From the NCBI GenBank assembly GCA_011032825.1, contig JAADJZ010000023.1, positions 434,001-498,000 of the forward strand: 64,000 nucleotides of DNA. The letters run 5' to 3'. Source of the stretch: Massariosphaeria phaeospora. Taxonomy: Eukaryota; Ascomycota; Dothideomycetes; Pleosporales. The position numbers and the translations under genes were made by a program. Of the stretch, positions 21,476 through 31,720 are shown one piece after another; position 1 is the stretch's first letter; the number at the start of each line of letters is the position of its first letter. The notes below the pieces were generated by a model. The model made no database searches. It saw nothing but the letters and a program-made list of their open reading frames with translations, and had not been told where the DNA came from.

Positions 21476-21480
21476 CATTT
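21476..21480. repeat. Target-site duplication, right copy
   Basis: Second CATTT copy, immediately after the right inverted repeat of the element. Confidence 0.65.
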
Positions 21481-21938
21481 GGACCCCTCCTGTTATTGAT
21501 CAGGTCTATGTTCCTTTGGGAATTAGGCCGCATGGAGGCTCCGTTCGGAGCTGCATTTAGATTCAATGTGACTGTAAATCGCGATTTCGATGGAAGGAGA
21601 CTTACGAGCGTAGGTTGTGGGATCCATTGCTTTTGCTTTGACGTAGCCATCTTGGGTGTGAATATCGTATACAAGTTGTTGGCCAGTCCACTCTCGAAGT
21701 CGAACGTAGTGCCCATTGTTAACGCGGAACAGCTTGATCGGAAAGATTCGGAAAGACTTTATAAATCTTGACATGGCGACTTGAAAGGGAGGTGAGTCGT
21801 GTAGTGTTGACTAGGGAGGTTTTTGTAGTGGAGAACTATGTCGCTAATATTACCGGTTTTAGTCTAGCGTGATCGAAATCTACATCAGTGTTATAGGCTG
21901 CTTTGCCTTGCTCTTACTTAGTTATCGCGCTTCGGTTG

Positions 21939-21946
21939 TATATATA
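21939..21946 (-). promoter_or_regulatory. TATA box before the first Tse2-like gene
   Basis: TATATATA lies 165 bases upstream of the start codon at 21774 on the minus strand, a plausible core promoter for that gene. Confidence 0.4.
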
Positions 21947-22062
21947 GGCTCCGCAGCGAACCCGTATCCCTTGCCGTAGCGAATGTTTATCCCTTTCACC
22001 GATGCCCACTGTATACCCGCACTAGGCCAATCTATTACATTTAGAACGCCTAATTATAGATA

Positions 22063-23899
22063 ACGTAAAGCACCACCGAGTGCGCCAGAATTTCTTGGCA
22101 CAACCAACTTATCTCGAAGAACATCAGATTAATCGCTATCAAACAAGGAACCTGCGTACGTTGTGGTAGCCTCGGATTCAGAAATTGCTTCTAAATCCTT
22201 TTAGCAGGTTCGGGCATTGTGCCCTGTATCACCACAGTTTCTACAGCGCCGTAGAGCTGGTTGTGCCCTTTCTTGACTCTCTCTAGCACGCGCTTTCTTT
22301 GATAGCTGAGGCGCTGTAGACGCTTTAGCAGCTACCTGCGCTGATCTGTTACTGTACTCTATCGTACTACCTGTCTGAATCCGCTTCCGTTTGCGCGATT
22401 TCCGCTTGGGTATTTTTGCTAATTGATCTTCAAGCTCCTTGATACGGTGGTCCTTAAGCGCGTTTTGATGCAGCATTAATTCAGCTCCTCTTACAAGCTA
22501 AGAGAAGTCACTTTGCGCTAAAGTAGGCGATCTAGTGATAGAATCGCGTACTAGCTTTAATTGTGATCCAAATTTGAGTGTATTGCTTGGAGTCTTTGAC
22601 TGCCACGGCGTTTCTAGTGCGGGTGGTAGTAGTAAGGTACACAGCCGTACTTCAAGACGATTAAGGACCACCTGCGCGTTGATAGGGACTAGCCTTGAGG
22701 CCTCAAAGGCCTTCTTGCAGTTCTCTGTTGTAAACACCTCCAAAAACGCATCTCTAAAGGCTGGCAGGAAGCTCTCCTTGTTGATATAGAAGACGCGCCA
22801 GCGCGCCAAGTCCTAAACGCGTTGAGAGTACTTTAACTTCAGCGGCGAGAAGCAGACTACATCTAGCAGCTAGAAAATATAAGATAAATAGGCTAGCATA
22901 CAGAGCGTAAGGATCTTGTTCTTAAGGCAATAGTCTTTAAAATCCTAAGATTGGTAGCTCTCATGGCCGTCCAGAATAAGCAGCTGATACTTCTCTACCT
23001 AACGCGCCTTTGTATGCGCGTTAAAATGCTTCAACTACTCAAGACCAAGAGCGTTGTTTGTCCAGCCGTTTTTAGAGACTAAGAGCTTCTAATTGCCAGG
23101 TATAGAGTCCTCCTCGTACTATGCTGAGATGTAAACGCGCCCTTTGTAGATAATAAATAGCAGGATCGCGTACCTTGCAGCGCAGATGCTCTGGATAACT
23201 ATTACCTACTCCCAATCGCCTAGCTGGATAAGATTAGGTTGAGTACGTTTTTGAGAGCCTGTAACGACTTTCATAGACCCAATTACGCCTATCTAGAAGC
23301 TAGTTTTGTCAAAGTTGTGCACGTCATCGTCGTGGACGCCGTACTTGGCTTTGGTATCCCCAACAAGCTTGAACCACGCGCCAATAACCTCAGGATCTTT
23401 CTGTTGTATCCTCTGCCGGTCCTTTGCTCGATTAAAGGCTATCTTAAGCTCGCCTAAACGCGTTCCAAATCTCTTAGCCTACCGTAGTTCTTGCCCACTA
23501 GCTCTCTACCCTGCGCAGCTACTAGTTTATCTTCTATATCTCCTACCTCAGACAGCCGAGGCGCAAATTCTCGCGAATCAAGGTCAAGGATATATCGAAC
23601 GATCGTCTGCTCTTTAGTCGCAGTAAGCTTCTAGCTGTTTAGAGTACAATCGCGTCGTGCAGCTATTCCTTTAACGCGTCAGCTAAGGGTTGATCGGCAA
23701 ACATTAAACGCAGAGGCAGCGGCGCAATAGCTTTGGAATTGACCGGATTAAAAAGCGTGTAGGGCAAGCTCAAGCGCCTTTTCGTAATGAATTGAGAATG
23801 TTGTAGTGCGTAGAGTCATATTATCCGAAAAGTTGATGGTTGATGCCAAGAGAATTTTGGCGCACTCGGTGGTGTGGCGCACTCGGTGGTGCTTTACGT
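22063..23899 (-). mobile_element. Fot1/pogo-type DNA transposon, inactivated
   Basis: The 1837-base element starts ACGTAAAGCACCACCGAG and ends with the reverse complement, flanked by TA on each side (22061-22062 and 23900-23901), the Tc1/mariner-pogo target duplication. The right end holds a tandem 17-base duplication of part of the inverted repeat (23858-23874 and 23875-23891) while the left has one copy. Size and layout are close to the 1.8-kb Fot1-like elements of Dothideomycetes. The transposase, on the minus strand, is recognisable in fragments (RYILDLDSREFAPRLS, LILDGHES, a terminal CCHC knuckle) but carries many stops. Confidence 0.88.
22201..23830 (-). pseudogene. Fot1/pogo transposase remnant
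   Basis: Read from about 23830 to 22201, the fragments follow the order of Fot1 transposases: helix-turn-helix part, RYILDLDSREFAPRLS, DDE catalytic part, LDVVCFSPLK, then a Lys/Arg-rich stretch and a CCHC zinc knuckle (CRNCGDTGHNARTC) before the stop at 22201. The first catalytic motif, normally FDETGF, reads FDKTSF, both changes being G-to-A. Tryptophan and glutamine codons of the family are repeatedly TAG or TAA here. This is the expected result of RIP, so the copy cannot make transposase. Confidence 0.85.
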
Positions 23900-24182
23900 T
23901 ACTGCTGTTTTGACTGCAAATTTCGAAATAGATGTTATCCTCAAGCCCCCGCTTGAGTACAACGGGCGCGAAACGAGAGATATCCGAGTTGGTAGGATAA
24001 GTTGTGCGGCTTTCCTAGTAGTCGCAAACTCGGAGAAAGGGATAGCTAGGAACTCGGTATAATGTTGATGTAAGACTAAATTTAAGGGTAGCAATCCCAT
24101 CCAATTTTTTGACGTTTCCAAACACCTGCTGGATAGGTAACATACCTATTGCTACATGTAGGTGATGGATCAAGCCTAACGA
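23900..24182. other. Spacer between transposon and second Tse2-like gene
   Basis: AT-rich sequence with no gene seen; it should hold the 3' UTR of the gene to its right. Confidence 0.5.
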
Positions 24183-24940
24183 CTATGTAGCCATCCATCC
24201 ATTTTCGTTCTCAGGTGCAACTGCATCTGAATACTCATGACTTGTGAGCCATTCATCCAAATCTTGCTTCATCGCATGCTTCGAATAGAAACATTCCAGG
24301 ATATTCTCCAGATCTAGATACATACTCAGCGCATGGTCTTTTAATAGACTTGTATTATTACCTTCAGAGGAGGTGGGCTCAGAAGGCTGTATAGAAAACT
24401 GGTACAAGCCCTCTCTTCTGAGTACTAATCTTGCTGGAAGAGTCATACCTACTCATGCCTTAGTATGCTTTATTTTGAAGGTACTAGGCTTAACTTTTGG
24501 TATGGTAAAATTGAACGGTCGCTCAACAGAAACGCCATTTTCCTGATCATCAGCGTAATAGTCGCCCGTCGTCCGAACAATCTCCTGCATCGGGAAGGTA
24601 TTCGGCATAAGGCTTACCCATTGCAAATCTATGTCCAGGATTAATAAAAGGATATCCATCAGTGGCTCGACATGCCTAGGCAACGAGTCCAAGATTCGGC
24701 ACTCTGGTGGTTTGCTTGTGATTGTACAGATTCGACAACGGTAATTTGTTCCTTGCTCTGGATCTGACGCTCGCAATAGAAGGACTTATACGCAGGACCA
24801 GCATTGAGGCGCATTAAAGTGGCTGGGAAGCTAGAGTGGATAGCAGTGGCAGAATAGCCCCGTGAGTGGAGCTCTTTCATCATGGAACGTAGCCTAGGGT
24901 TCTTGGATACCCCGGCATGTGGAAAAATCCTGCTGAGCAT
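24183..24940 (-). CDS. Second Tse2-like ADP-ribosyltransferase-family gene
   Basis: The likely start is the ATG at about 24940 (MLSRIFPHAGVSKN), followed by FPATLMRLNAGP. Later parts carry SLMPNTFPMQEIVR, then PFNFTIP, then LYQFSIQPSEP and YSKHAMKQDLDEWL before the stop at 24183. Order and spacing match the fungal Tse2-like domain and parallel the gene at 20991-21774. An intron at 24484-24449 is supported by a GTACCT donor, an ACTAAG branch site and a TAG acceptor, though at 36 bases it is very short. The splice joining the first exon to the middle exon (around 24650-24780) is unresolved because two frames overlap there, so a frameshift is possible. A toxin-family assignment rests on recalled motifs, not on a search. 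Confidence 0.5.
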
Positions 24941-25549
24941 CGTGGGAGGCCGTTGTGGGAAATAATTGGGCGATTCCGTTTCAGTGGAAGAGAATTCCCG
25001 AGCTAGAAAAGTTCGTGCGTGTGCGTTGTTTACGTACCGGTACCGTAAGTTACCGTAAGCGACGCAGAGATAGCACACCCCTCTTCACGAACTAGGCCAC
25101 CCGGAGTCAGGTGATATTGAGTATCAAACAAATTGTTATGCTCGATGGAGCGTGTTGTAGATCCAGCGCAAGCGGTCGTGATGGACTGACAACTATTTCG
25201 CGTGCGAGCGTAACCGCCGCGCCCAAATTGACAGACCATTACGTAGTGGAGGCTGACAGCGCTGCGTCGCTTCCAACAGCTTCTGTACCTTTAGGCGTTG
25301 CGGCATTCGACTTCTCGCTTTTGCCGTTCTAAATATCCAGACATAATGAGGGCAAAAATACCGACAGAGTAATTAGAAAGATAGATAATTCAAGCTCAAT
25401 TTCATTTGCCGTTATAGCTGAAGTCCAGCCAAATAGTAAAGCAAAGCCCTGACTGCGCATGGCCTCAGTAACTCTTACAGCTTACATGGTACCCGGGAGC
25501 GACTTGAGCCCTGATAAAGTTAGCACTTAGAATTCCACCAAAGTGTCTT
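24941..25549. other. Intergenic region
   Basis: Upstream of the second Tse2-like gene and downstream of the DUF1996 gene. Contains a short palindrome-rich stretch (TACCGGTACCGTAAGTTACCGTAAG, about 25036-25060). No gene is assigned. Confidence 0.4.
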
Positions 25550-26626
25550 TCACGTACATCCTGTAGTTACCTCACCAACCATGTCTTTGACCGTGCACTG
25601 GTTCGCAGTAGCCATAGCCTGCTTCGTGATCGAGCCGCATCCATCATAGAAGCACTCCGACTTATTCATAGCCCGCTGCAGCGAGTCGCCCTTCCAGCCG
25701 AACATGTAATCGGCGTGGGTGCCGTACCCACCCGTGCCCTCGAAGCTCCACACGTAGGGGTTGGGCGCGCCGGACTTCCACATGCTGTTGAATTTGGTCG
25801 TGTCCCAGGTGGTCTCGTAGGTCACCTGTGGGACACGGACGGGATGAGAGGCCGGGCAGGCAGGAGCGTTCGTGAAGCCGTTTGAGTTGATGGTGTTGAA
25901 CATGTGCGATTGGTGGTCGGGTGAATCCGTGTTCACGCCGTCCCAGCATCTGGCATCGATTAGCGGAAGCTCGTGTTTTGACGAACACACGTTACTAACG
26001 CGGGAAAGTGGTGAGTCGTGTAGATGCCGCCGGTGCAGGGCTTCGTTGGGAAGTCGCTCATCTCGGCCCCTCGACTGTTGCCCGACAGGCATTGGTATGT
26101 CAAACCAACGTGAGGACGCGAGCTTGCAGCTGGGCTGCCCACTGTCATGCGAAAGCCCTGCAGATTGTGAGCACTTCATAAGACGCTACAAGACTGATAG
26201 TCTTACGGGCGGGAAGGTCTTGACAGCTTGTTTGTTCAGGTTGTCTTTGGACAAGTCAAACTGCGTGTAGTACACAGTTATGCCCCCTTGAGCACCGTTT
26301 GAGTTTCCCAGTAGGGGCTGGACAGGAACAACAGGCACCCGTTGATAGGAACCGTTGGTTGGGTGCTTGAAGTACAAGGTGGCAGTCCAGTAATTAGAAA
26401 AGTCTTCGGACATCTGACAGGTAGTGCAAGAAGCCCGCTCGCCCACATCTCCCTCCATGGTGGCGTTGAACGCATTACCACCCACGATGTGATGAACATG
26501 AGAAGCCGGCAGCGAGCCTGGCTGGACGACTGGATCAAGGCGCTGGAAAGTCAAAGTCGAGCATGGGAAGCGAAGACCCGCCTGGACAGGCGCGAGGAGC
26601 GCGAGGAATGCTGACAGTGATTTCAT
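25550..26626 (-). CDS. Secreted DUF1996 protein
   Basis: Three exons: 26626-26207, 26157-26000 and 25949-25550, which join in frame to 325 residues. The signal peptide is about residues 1-16 (ending in PVQA). DUF1996 features follow: HVHHIVGGNAF, the cysteine pair ASCTTCQMSEDFSNYW, then YYTQFDLSKDN, CWDGVN and SPDHQSHM. Family members are secreted or wall-bound fungal proteins often seen in culture filtrates; WSC or galactose-binding partners may occur but none is present here. The His and Asp of DHQSHM are conserved and may bind metal or sugar, but no biochemical function is established. The end after TVKDMVGE is shorter than in many relatives, so an unrecognised last exon is possible. Confidence 0.85.
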
Positions 26627-27446
26627 CTTGTGGTTCGTTTGGTCTCAACAGTGCGAGCAACATTCAGTGAGGTGTTTGATGTCGTAGCCGAAATGGAAAG
26701 GCGCAACCTCGTGATGGCTCGACTTTTGTAGGTTGAGATAACCTTCAACGGTCCCTGCCAGCATCTAAAGCTTGCCTTGCCAAATCGCACTAGCAGTTCA
26801 AGAAGTTATTGATTCAAAGAGGAGAAGCATGAAGATCGCGTAATCAATTAGATATAACATGGTCCTAGTCCGTACGAATCAGCTTGCTTGTACCATCGTA
26901 ATTAGATTGCCGGCAGATCTCTTACCGGTCGTGCTCATCATCCCGATCTTTGCATAGATTTGCAGAAGTGCCGGACGCACTCAATCTATTTTGTAATCAA
27001 GGGTTCTAGCCTGGCTGTAGGTTGGGTTTGTCACGCTCGCGTCTTGACAGGGAAGTAGCATACAAGGACACCACCCAAGATTGATTAGACCGAGGCCAAG
27101 TTGTTTTTGAACACGGCTCAGAGACTAGATGAGAGAAAACTTCTATTAGTAGGCTTTACGATCTCTATCTCCAAGGTAGAGAAAGATCGTACGAGTAGAG
27201 CTATAGTCTTAGGAAATCTCGATCGGTACCTATCTATGCCTGGGAGCTTATTCAGAAGCATTGCACTGGAATTCTGTTATCCCAAATATCGGTGAGAAAC
27301 GCTATACGTATCTTCCACCAGGGTTCACACTTTGAAATGATGCGCCATACCCCTGAAATGTAGAACTCTCGAGAAGTATGTCGTTGGAATTGGACATGGA
27401 TAGAAAGGAACAAGACTGCCAATGTGCGCCGAGCCACGCAGTCGAA
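26627..27446. other. Intergenic region
   Basis: Promoter of the DUF1996 gene and 3' flank of the acyltransferase gene. No gene is seen. A purine/pyrimidine patch near 27110-27240 is low in complexity. Confidence 0.5.
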
Positions 27447-28951
27447 TCAGCAGGACCACTTATTCTGTAGTGTCCTTCCCAGCCTGACACTCGGGGTATC
27501 AACCGTGCGCATCAGGATGTCCGCTAGCCAAACGACAACAACTGCTTCGATGTAGAACGCTGCAATAACGCCGAACTCGTATGTGAAAAGCGTCTCGTGG
27601 CCCGTAAAACTCCAGAAAAATTCGACTAGCGACGTGCCGATGATGTGATTAAGAGGGCCATGGACAATGTACAGAGGGAATGAGATTTTGCCCATGTAGA
27701 TGGCAAAAGGCGTGGAGAAAGGCTTGCGTAGATACTCGGAGCCGCACATAGCAAGAAGAAAGACGGCGGCGCCGATGCGCGACCATGTCATTTCCTGGCT
27801 GTGGATGAAGGTCGGCGTGAGATTGTAGATTGCCGTGTAACCGGGCGTGGTCTCATATTTCCATGCGGGCCACGACAGCAGGTAAAGTCCGACAAAGCAT
27901 ACAACTCCCCAGGCGATGCGCACACGCTTGCTCTGGAATTCGGAAACCTTTTCCGCGGAGGGTAGCTGCTTCGCATGCTCGTCCCGGATCAGAAGATACT
28001 CCGCCAAACCCATACCAGCGATGAACAGACCGGCGTCTCCTTCCTCAACCGCTACACAGAACAGGTAGAGCGCTGCTGTAAGCGCGATACGTACCTTGGA
28101 CCGGAGCTTGGAATATCCGACGAGGGTCGCGAAAAGAATGATGGAGTTGCGGAACTCGAGTGGGATAGTCCAGAGATGCACATCGTGCTTGGGTCGGTGG
28201 GGCTTGAACGGGTTCACAAGCTTCCACATATCTGCGGCCCAGTATTGTATTTGTTCGGTGTTGATTTCTTTGACGTCAAATTGCACCTCGTTGGTTCCTC
28301 CGAATGGCCATTCTTTGGAAAGAGCGAATGCGTGGTTGTAGAATCCTAAGCATGCTGCGACCAGAACGCAGAGCTGGACGAAGAAGACGGGCAGATATAA
28401 TCGTAGAGCACGACGGAAGACGGAAGAGAACAATGTGTCGAAGAACTTGTCCCAGTTTTGGTTGCGGGCGAGCTGGAGTGGTTTGAGCGATAGTGAGACT
28501 CCTGATAATACCCAGAACACCGACACCATGGGGCCTCCAGTGAATATAAGTCTAATGATGGGTAGTTGGATCAACCAGTGATCCCGGTCCCCATTGTTAC
28601 TTGCATAGCCAAAATTATATGCCTGGTGGAACAGATGCTGGAAGTGGTACACGAAGACGAAAAACGAGGCGTATCCACGAATACCATCGAGCCATGCGGT
28701 CGGGTGGGGTGGTTTCTGTGATGCACTTCGGTCTAGAAAGCTAGGGCGCAGTATCGCGATTATCGACTTTGCGGAGAACTTGCTTGTGATAAACTCGATG
28801 GGCCGCATTAATGGGTTTTGCGACACTATTGAAAAGTCAGTGTCCATCAGATAGGGTTTACGGATAAGGCTGTACCTGGTGATATCTTCTCCTCGAAGTG
28901 AGCTTCAAGCAGAGGTGCTCCATCCAAGCTGGACCGACTCGCCTGCGTCAT
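27447..28951 (-). CDS. Acyltransferase-3 family membrane protein
   Basis: Two exons: 28951-28876 and 28825-27447, giving 484 residues. The first encodes 25 residues of soluble N-terminus. The family signature TAWLDGIRGYASFFVFVYHF, in which His is the presumed catalytic base, comes at about 65-85, followed by about ten hydrophobic helices, including one with VFWVLSGVSLSL. These integral enzymes move acyl groups onto sugars or lipids and are common in fungal secondary-metabolite and wall-modifying contexts; the neighbours here do not suggest a cluster. The C-terminal helix VVVVWLADILMR and DTPSVRLGR ending is usual. Confidence 0.88.
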
Positions 28952-30695
28952 AGCGGGACGCGTGTGGTGGATCTATGTGTAGCACGAGCAGGAAGCGCAT
29001 CCAAATACTACCCAAGACAGAAGAAGAAGTAAGAGAAAATAAGCGCAGGTAAATGCCAAAAGAGTGTTTGTGTTTGTCTCTTGATTGCAGCGGACGACAG
29101 AGGTGTCTACTCGCTACGTGCGGCGAGGCCCGCGGGCATGATTATCAAGGGACCTGCGAATGAGAAGCGGCGGCCCAGTTTGTACGACCTCGAACGCCGC
29201 AACATTACTCGGGCGGTCACGACTGTGATTGTGCGAGTTGGTCCAACCGTCTTGTTCGATGGGGCGATCAGATATGGTATGGCGGCCAATCTTTTCGTGG
29301 AAGTTCCGCGAGCCATCCCTAGCGAAAATTGGCCGTGCCGATGATTTTCTGAGGACCGCAGCAGATGTCTAGCTTGGACGTGGACATGAGGCGTCAATTC
29401 AGCGCTCCAGCTCAAGGATACGGGCGGCGGTCTGGATCCACAGCTGGAATAGTACCCTGGGTCTAGAGCCGCCGAGTTTGATAAAGAATGAGGATCGGAA
29501 GATTAGCTGGAAACCGACGACAGAAAGATTCCAAGGTTGCGGTAGGTAGGCTGAACACGTTCATATCCTCTAGTGCGGTCTCAGCCGCGAGGATACGATT
29601 CAGACATTCGATGGTGAGATGGAGGTTGCCGAAGGGGAGCTAAAATGGAGGTAGAGGTGGGGTGGGACGATAGGAGTTGGGAATCGGGTGACAAAAATCT
29701 TAGTCATTCGGTTCTCAGACCGCCACCTTCATGAACAACGTCTTTCCCACAACTCATCGCATCTCATCGCATCCAGCCAGTCTCCTGCTCAGCTGATAGC
29801 CTGGTACCGCTGCTCACCTCACCTATCGGCGAGCTGATGCGCAATAGGTAACAGGAAGTAGGACTCTCACGCCACGTCCTCGCGCACTGTGAGGCCAGCT
29901 TCTTACGCTTAGACGACACCGAGTTTCTAAGTAAAGACTCAGACAGGATTGACAGCATTCCGTACGGAGTACTAGATGCCCTCGTTCGAGATCGCATCAG
30001 ATTCTTCAGTGCATTCATGCGGAGATCGAACACCTGCAAAGCGCAATTCATCGTTCACTGTCTATACGCCCAGGGTGTACCAGTATGAGACGTTGTTGCA
30101 TCCCGCGCTACACCAACGAGTTTCCATTTTTGGTCGTCTGTGGAGTAGTGCGGCAAAGGTATTGCATGTAGCACGGCTGCGTCACATTTCGTATTTGCTT
30201 TTGTGTCCACTCTTCAGCTCCTCACGTCCAAAAAACTCAAGCTCCTCTTTCTTCACTCTATCAAGTCTCTATACTAGTAGTACCGTACTTCCAAGCAAGA
30301 GCAAAACAGGCAGACTGAAGCAAAAAGAGTGTGAGCTGATTCTATCTATGAACCTGCTCGCCGTGGAAGATCTAAATTGTTATTGATACGTAAGTTCACG
30401 ATGCAGTTGCATTCGAGGGCCATAAGGGCTAGCCGGATCGGGAGATGGACCTTGGCATCCACTAGCGAAAGCGGTCCGTGCTCTACCAAACTTGGGAAAC
30501 ATGTCAACACAAAACTTTTCCACACACTCTTGTTCCCGACGCATAACATTCTTGCAAGTAGCGAAACACAGTTTTACGCACTCACTATCGTTCGCCCCAC
30601 CAAGCTTTTTCGTCCTCTCATCGCCTACGCGACCTCAACATCCACTTGAACGCACCTGAGCACAACGCACCACGCAGCCCCTCAACCCAGCCATC
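28952..30695. other. Intergenic region with weak coding traces
   Basis: Two patches look mildly protein-like: 29081-29344 on the plus strand, and 29815-30050 on the plus strand, where one TAA interrupts a frame reading CEASFLRLDDTEFL and IDSIPYGVLDALVRDRIRFF. Neither is recognised. They may be decayed gene pieces. The rest shows nothing. Confidence 0.35.
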
Positions 30696-31589
30696 ATGAG
30701 CCGAAGAGTCAAAACCAACAGTGCCAACAAGAAGAAGTCGCCAGGCCACCTCTACACTGCCAACGTCCGCGGAGCACTGTACAAGAAAAACAAGCGTGAA
30801 GAAGCCCACCGAAAGCGCATCAGGGAGCGCATCAAAGCACTCTCATCCGCCCAACCAGAGTACACCAAGGTCCGACGCCTGAAGCGCAGCGCTCGCAAGG
30901 TAAAGGAGCGCGAGACTGCGAAAAGCAAGGTCATCATGCCCTGGATCAAGGACCCGGGGTACCGATACAACGCGCAGTGCTACCCGCCACGCAGTCTGCC
31001 CGGCCTCCCGACCGAGCTGCGCCAGCAGATCCTGCTCCACACGGTGGACATGAGCGTCGTGTCGGACGAGGGACAGTTGCAGCGGTGGGCTAGCAATCTC
31101 AGCCTCGTGTCGCCTGTGGTGCGCTACGACATGCAGTACGTGCGCGCAGTGTGGAAGGAAGAGTGGGAAAAGAGGAAGCGTGAGCTCGCGCGGAAGGGGG
31201 GCAAGCGCACTGTGAAGCGGGGCAAAGCGCGCGTCGAACAGAGGACGTGGCGGGTGAAGCGCGGCGAGGTGGTCGCGAAGGAGGGCCCGGCGCCGCGGAA
31301 TCGCAGGGCCAGCCGCTGCTGGTACTGTCTCGATCGGCATGGTGCGCGCGAGTCTCGGTGTCCGCTCTCGGTGAGGGATCCGGTGTTGTGGAAGGCGAAG
31401 ACGAAGGAGACGTGGAGGGTGAAGGAGAAGGAGAGGGGCGCTGTGTGCAGTGCGACCAAAGTCGTCTTTGGAGGTGAGGTTACTCCTGTCGAGCGACGGG
31501 CGGGTGGACAGGAGACGTTGGATGCGGGAGGGCAATGGAAGTGCCGAGATGTCGCTGAGAGGTTCCTCAAATGGGGGACACATCTCTGA
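30696..31589 (+). CDS. Highly basic hypothetical protein, F-box-like helix and Cys motif
   Basis: An intronless frame of 297 residues, very rich in Lys and Arg. Around 100-115 PGLPTELRQQILLHTV resembles the first helix of an F-box. Near 208-225 CWYCLDRHGARESRCPL has three cysteines and a histidine that may bind zinc. The first 70 residues are a Lys/Arg-rich, probably nuclear-targeting or nucleic-acid-binding stretch. I do not recognise a family beyond this F-box-like ascomycete type. The gene converges on polymerase eta with 131 bases between stops. Confidence 0.6.
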   Translation: MSRRVKTNSANKKKSPGHLYTANVRGALYKKNKREEAHRKRIRERIKALSSAQPEYTKVRRLKRSARKVKERETAKSKVIMPWIKDPGYRYNAQCYPPRSLPGLPTELRQQILLHTVDMSVVSDEGQLQRWASNLSLVSPVVRYDMQYVRAVWKEEWEKRKRELARKGGKRTVKRGKARVEQRTWRVKRGEVVAKEGPAPRNRRASRCWYCLDRHGARESRCPLSVRDPVLWKAKTKETWRVKEKERGAVCSATKVVFGGEVTPVERRAGGQETLDAGGQWKCRDVAERFLKWGTHL

Positions 31590-31720
31590 GCATCTCCGCT
31601 GGCAGCGCGGTAGGCACAAAACGCCAATCACCCAGACTAACCCAGGTATCAGATTGACCGCATCATCCGATCCCTCTACGCCAAACCCACGCCGTCACCA
31701 ACACCAATACGAGCACCGTT

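Larger units (their letters stand above)
20991..21774 (-). pseudogene. Tse2-like ADP-ribosyltransferase toxin-family gene, broken by an insertion
   Basis: Exons read on the minus strand are 21774-21606, 21550-21476 continuing at 21324-21297, 21243-21158 and 21100-20991. Short motifs recall the fungal Tse2 ADP-ribosyltransferase toxin domain: YVRLREWTGQQLVYDI, then NGASMRPNS, then VVVYSVPAG, then LILVHEF..HYSLQPA. The bacterial relative Tse2 is a type VI secretion effector; fungal members are of unknown role, perhaps in self/non-self or bacterial competition. The second exon is cut by a 146-base inverted-repeat element that brings a stop codon at once, so the gene is probably dead unless the insert is spliced out. 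The remaining exons still fit one reading frame, so the break looks recent. The family is recalled from motif resemblance only. Confidence 0.55.

Noticed and set aside
25036..25060. Palindrome-rich TACCGGTACCGTAAGTTACCG stretch as a second MITE end
   Set aside because: No matching partner end and no target duplication found nearby.
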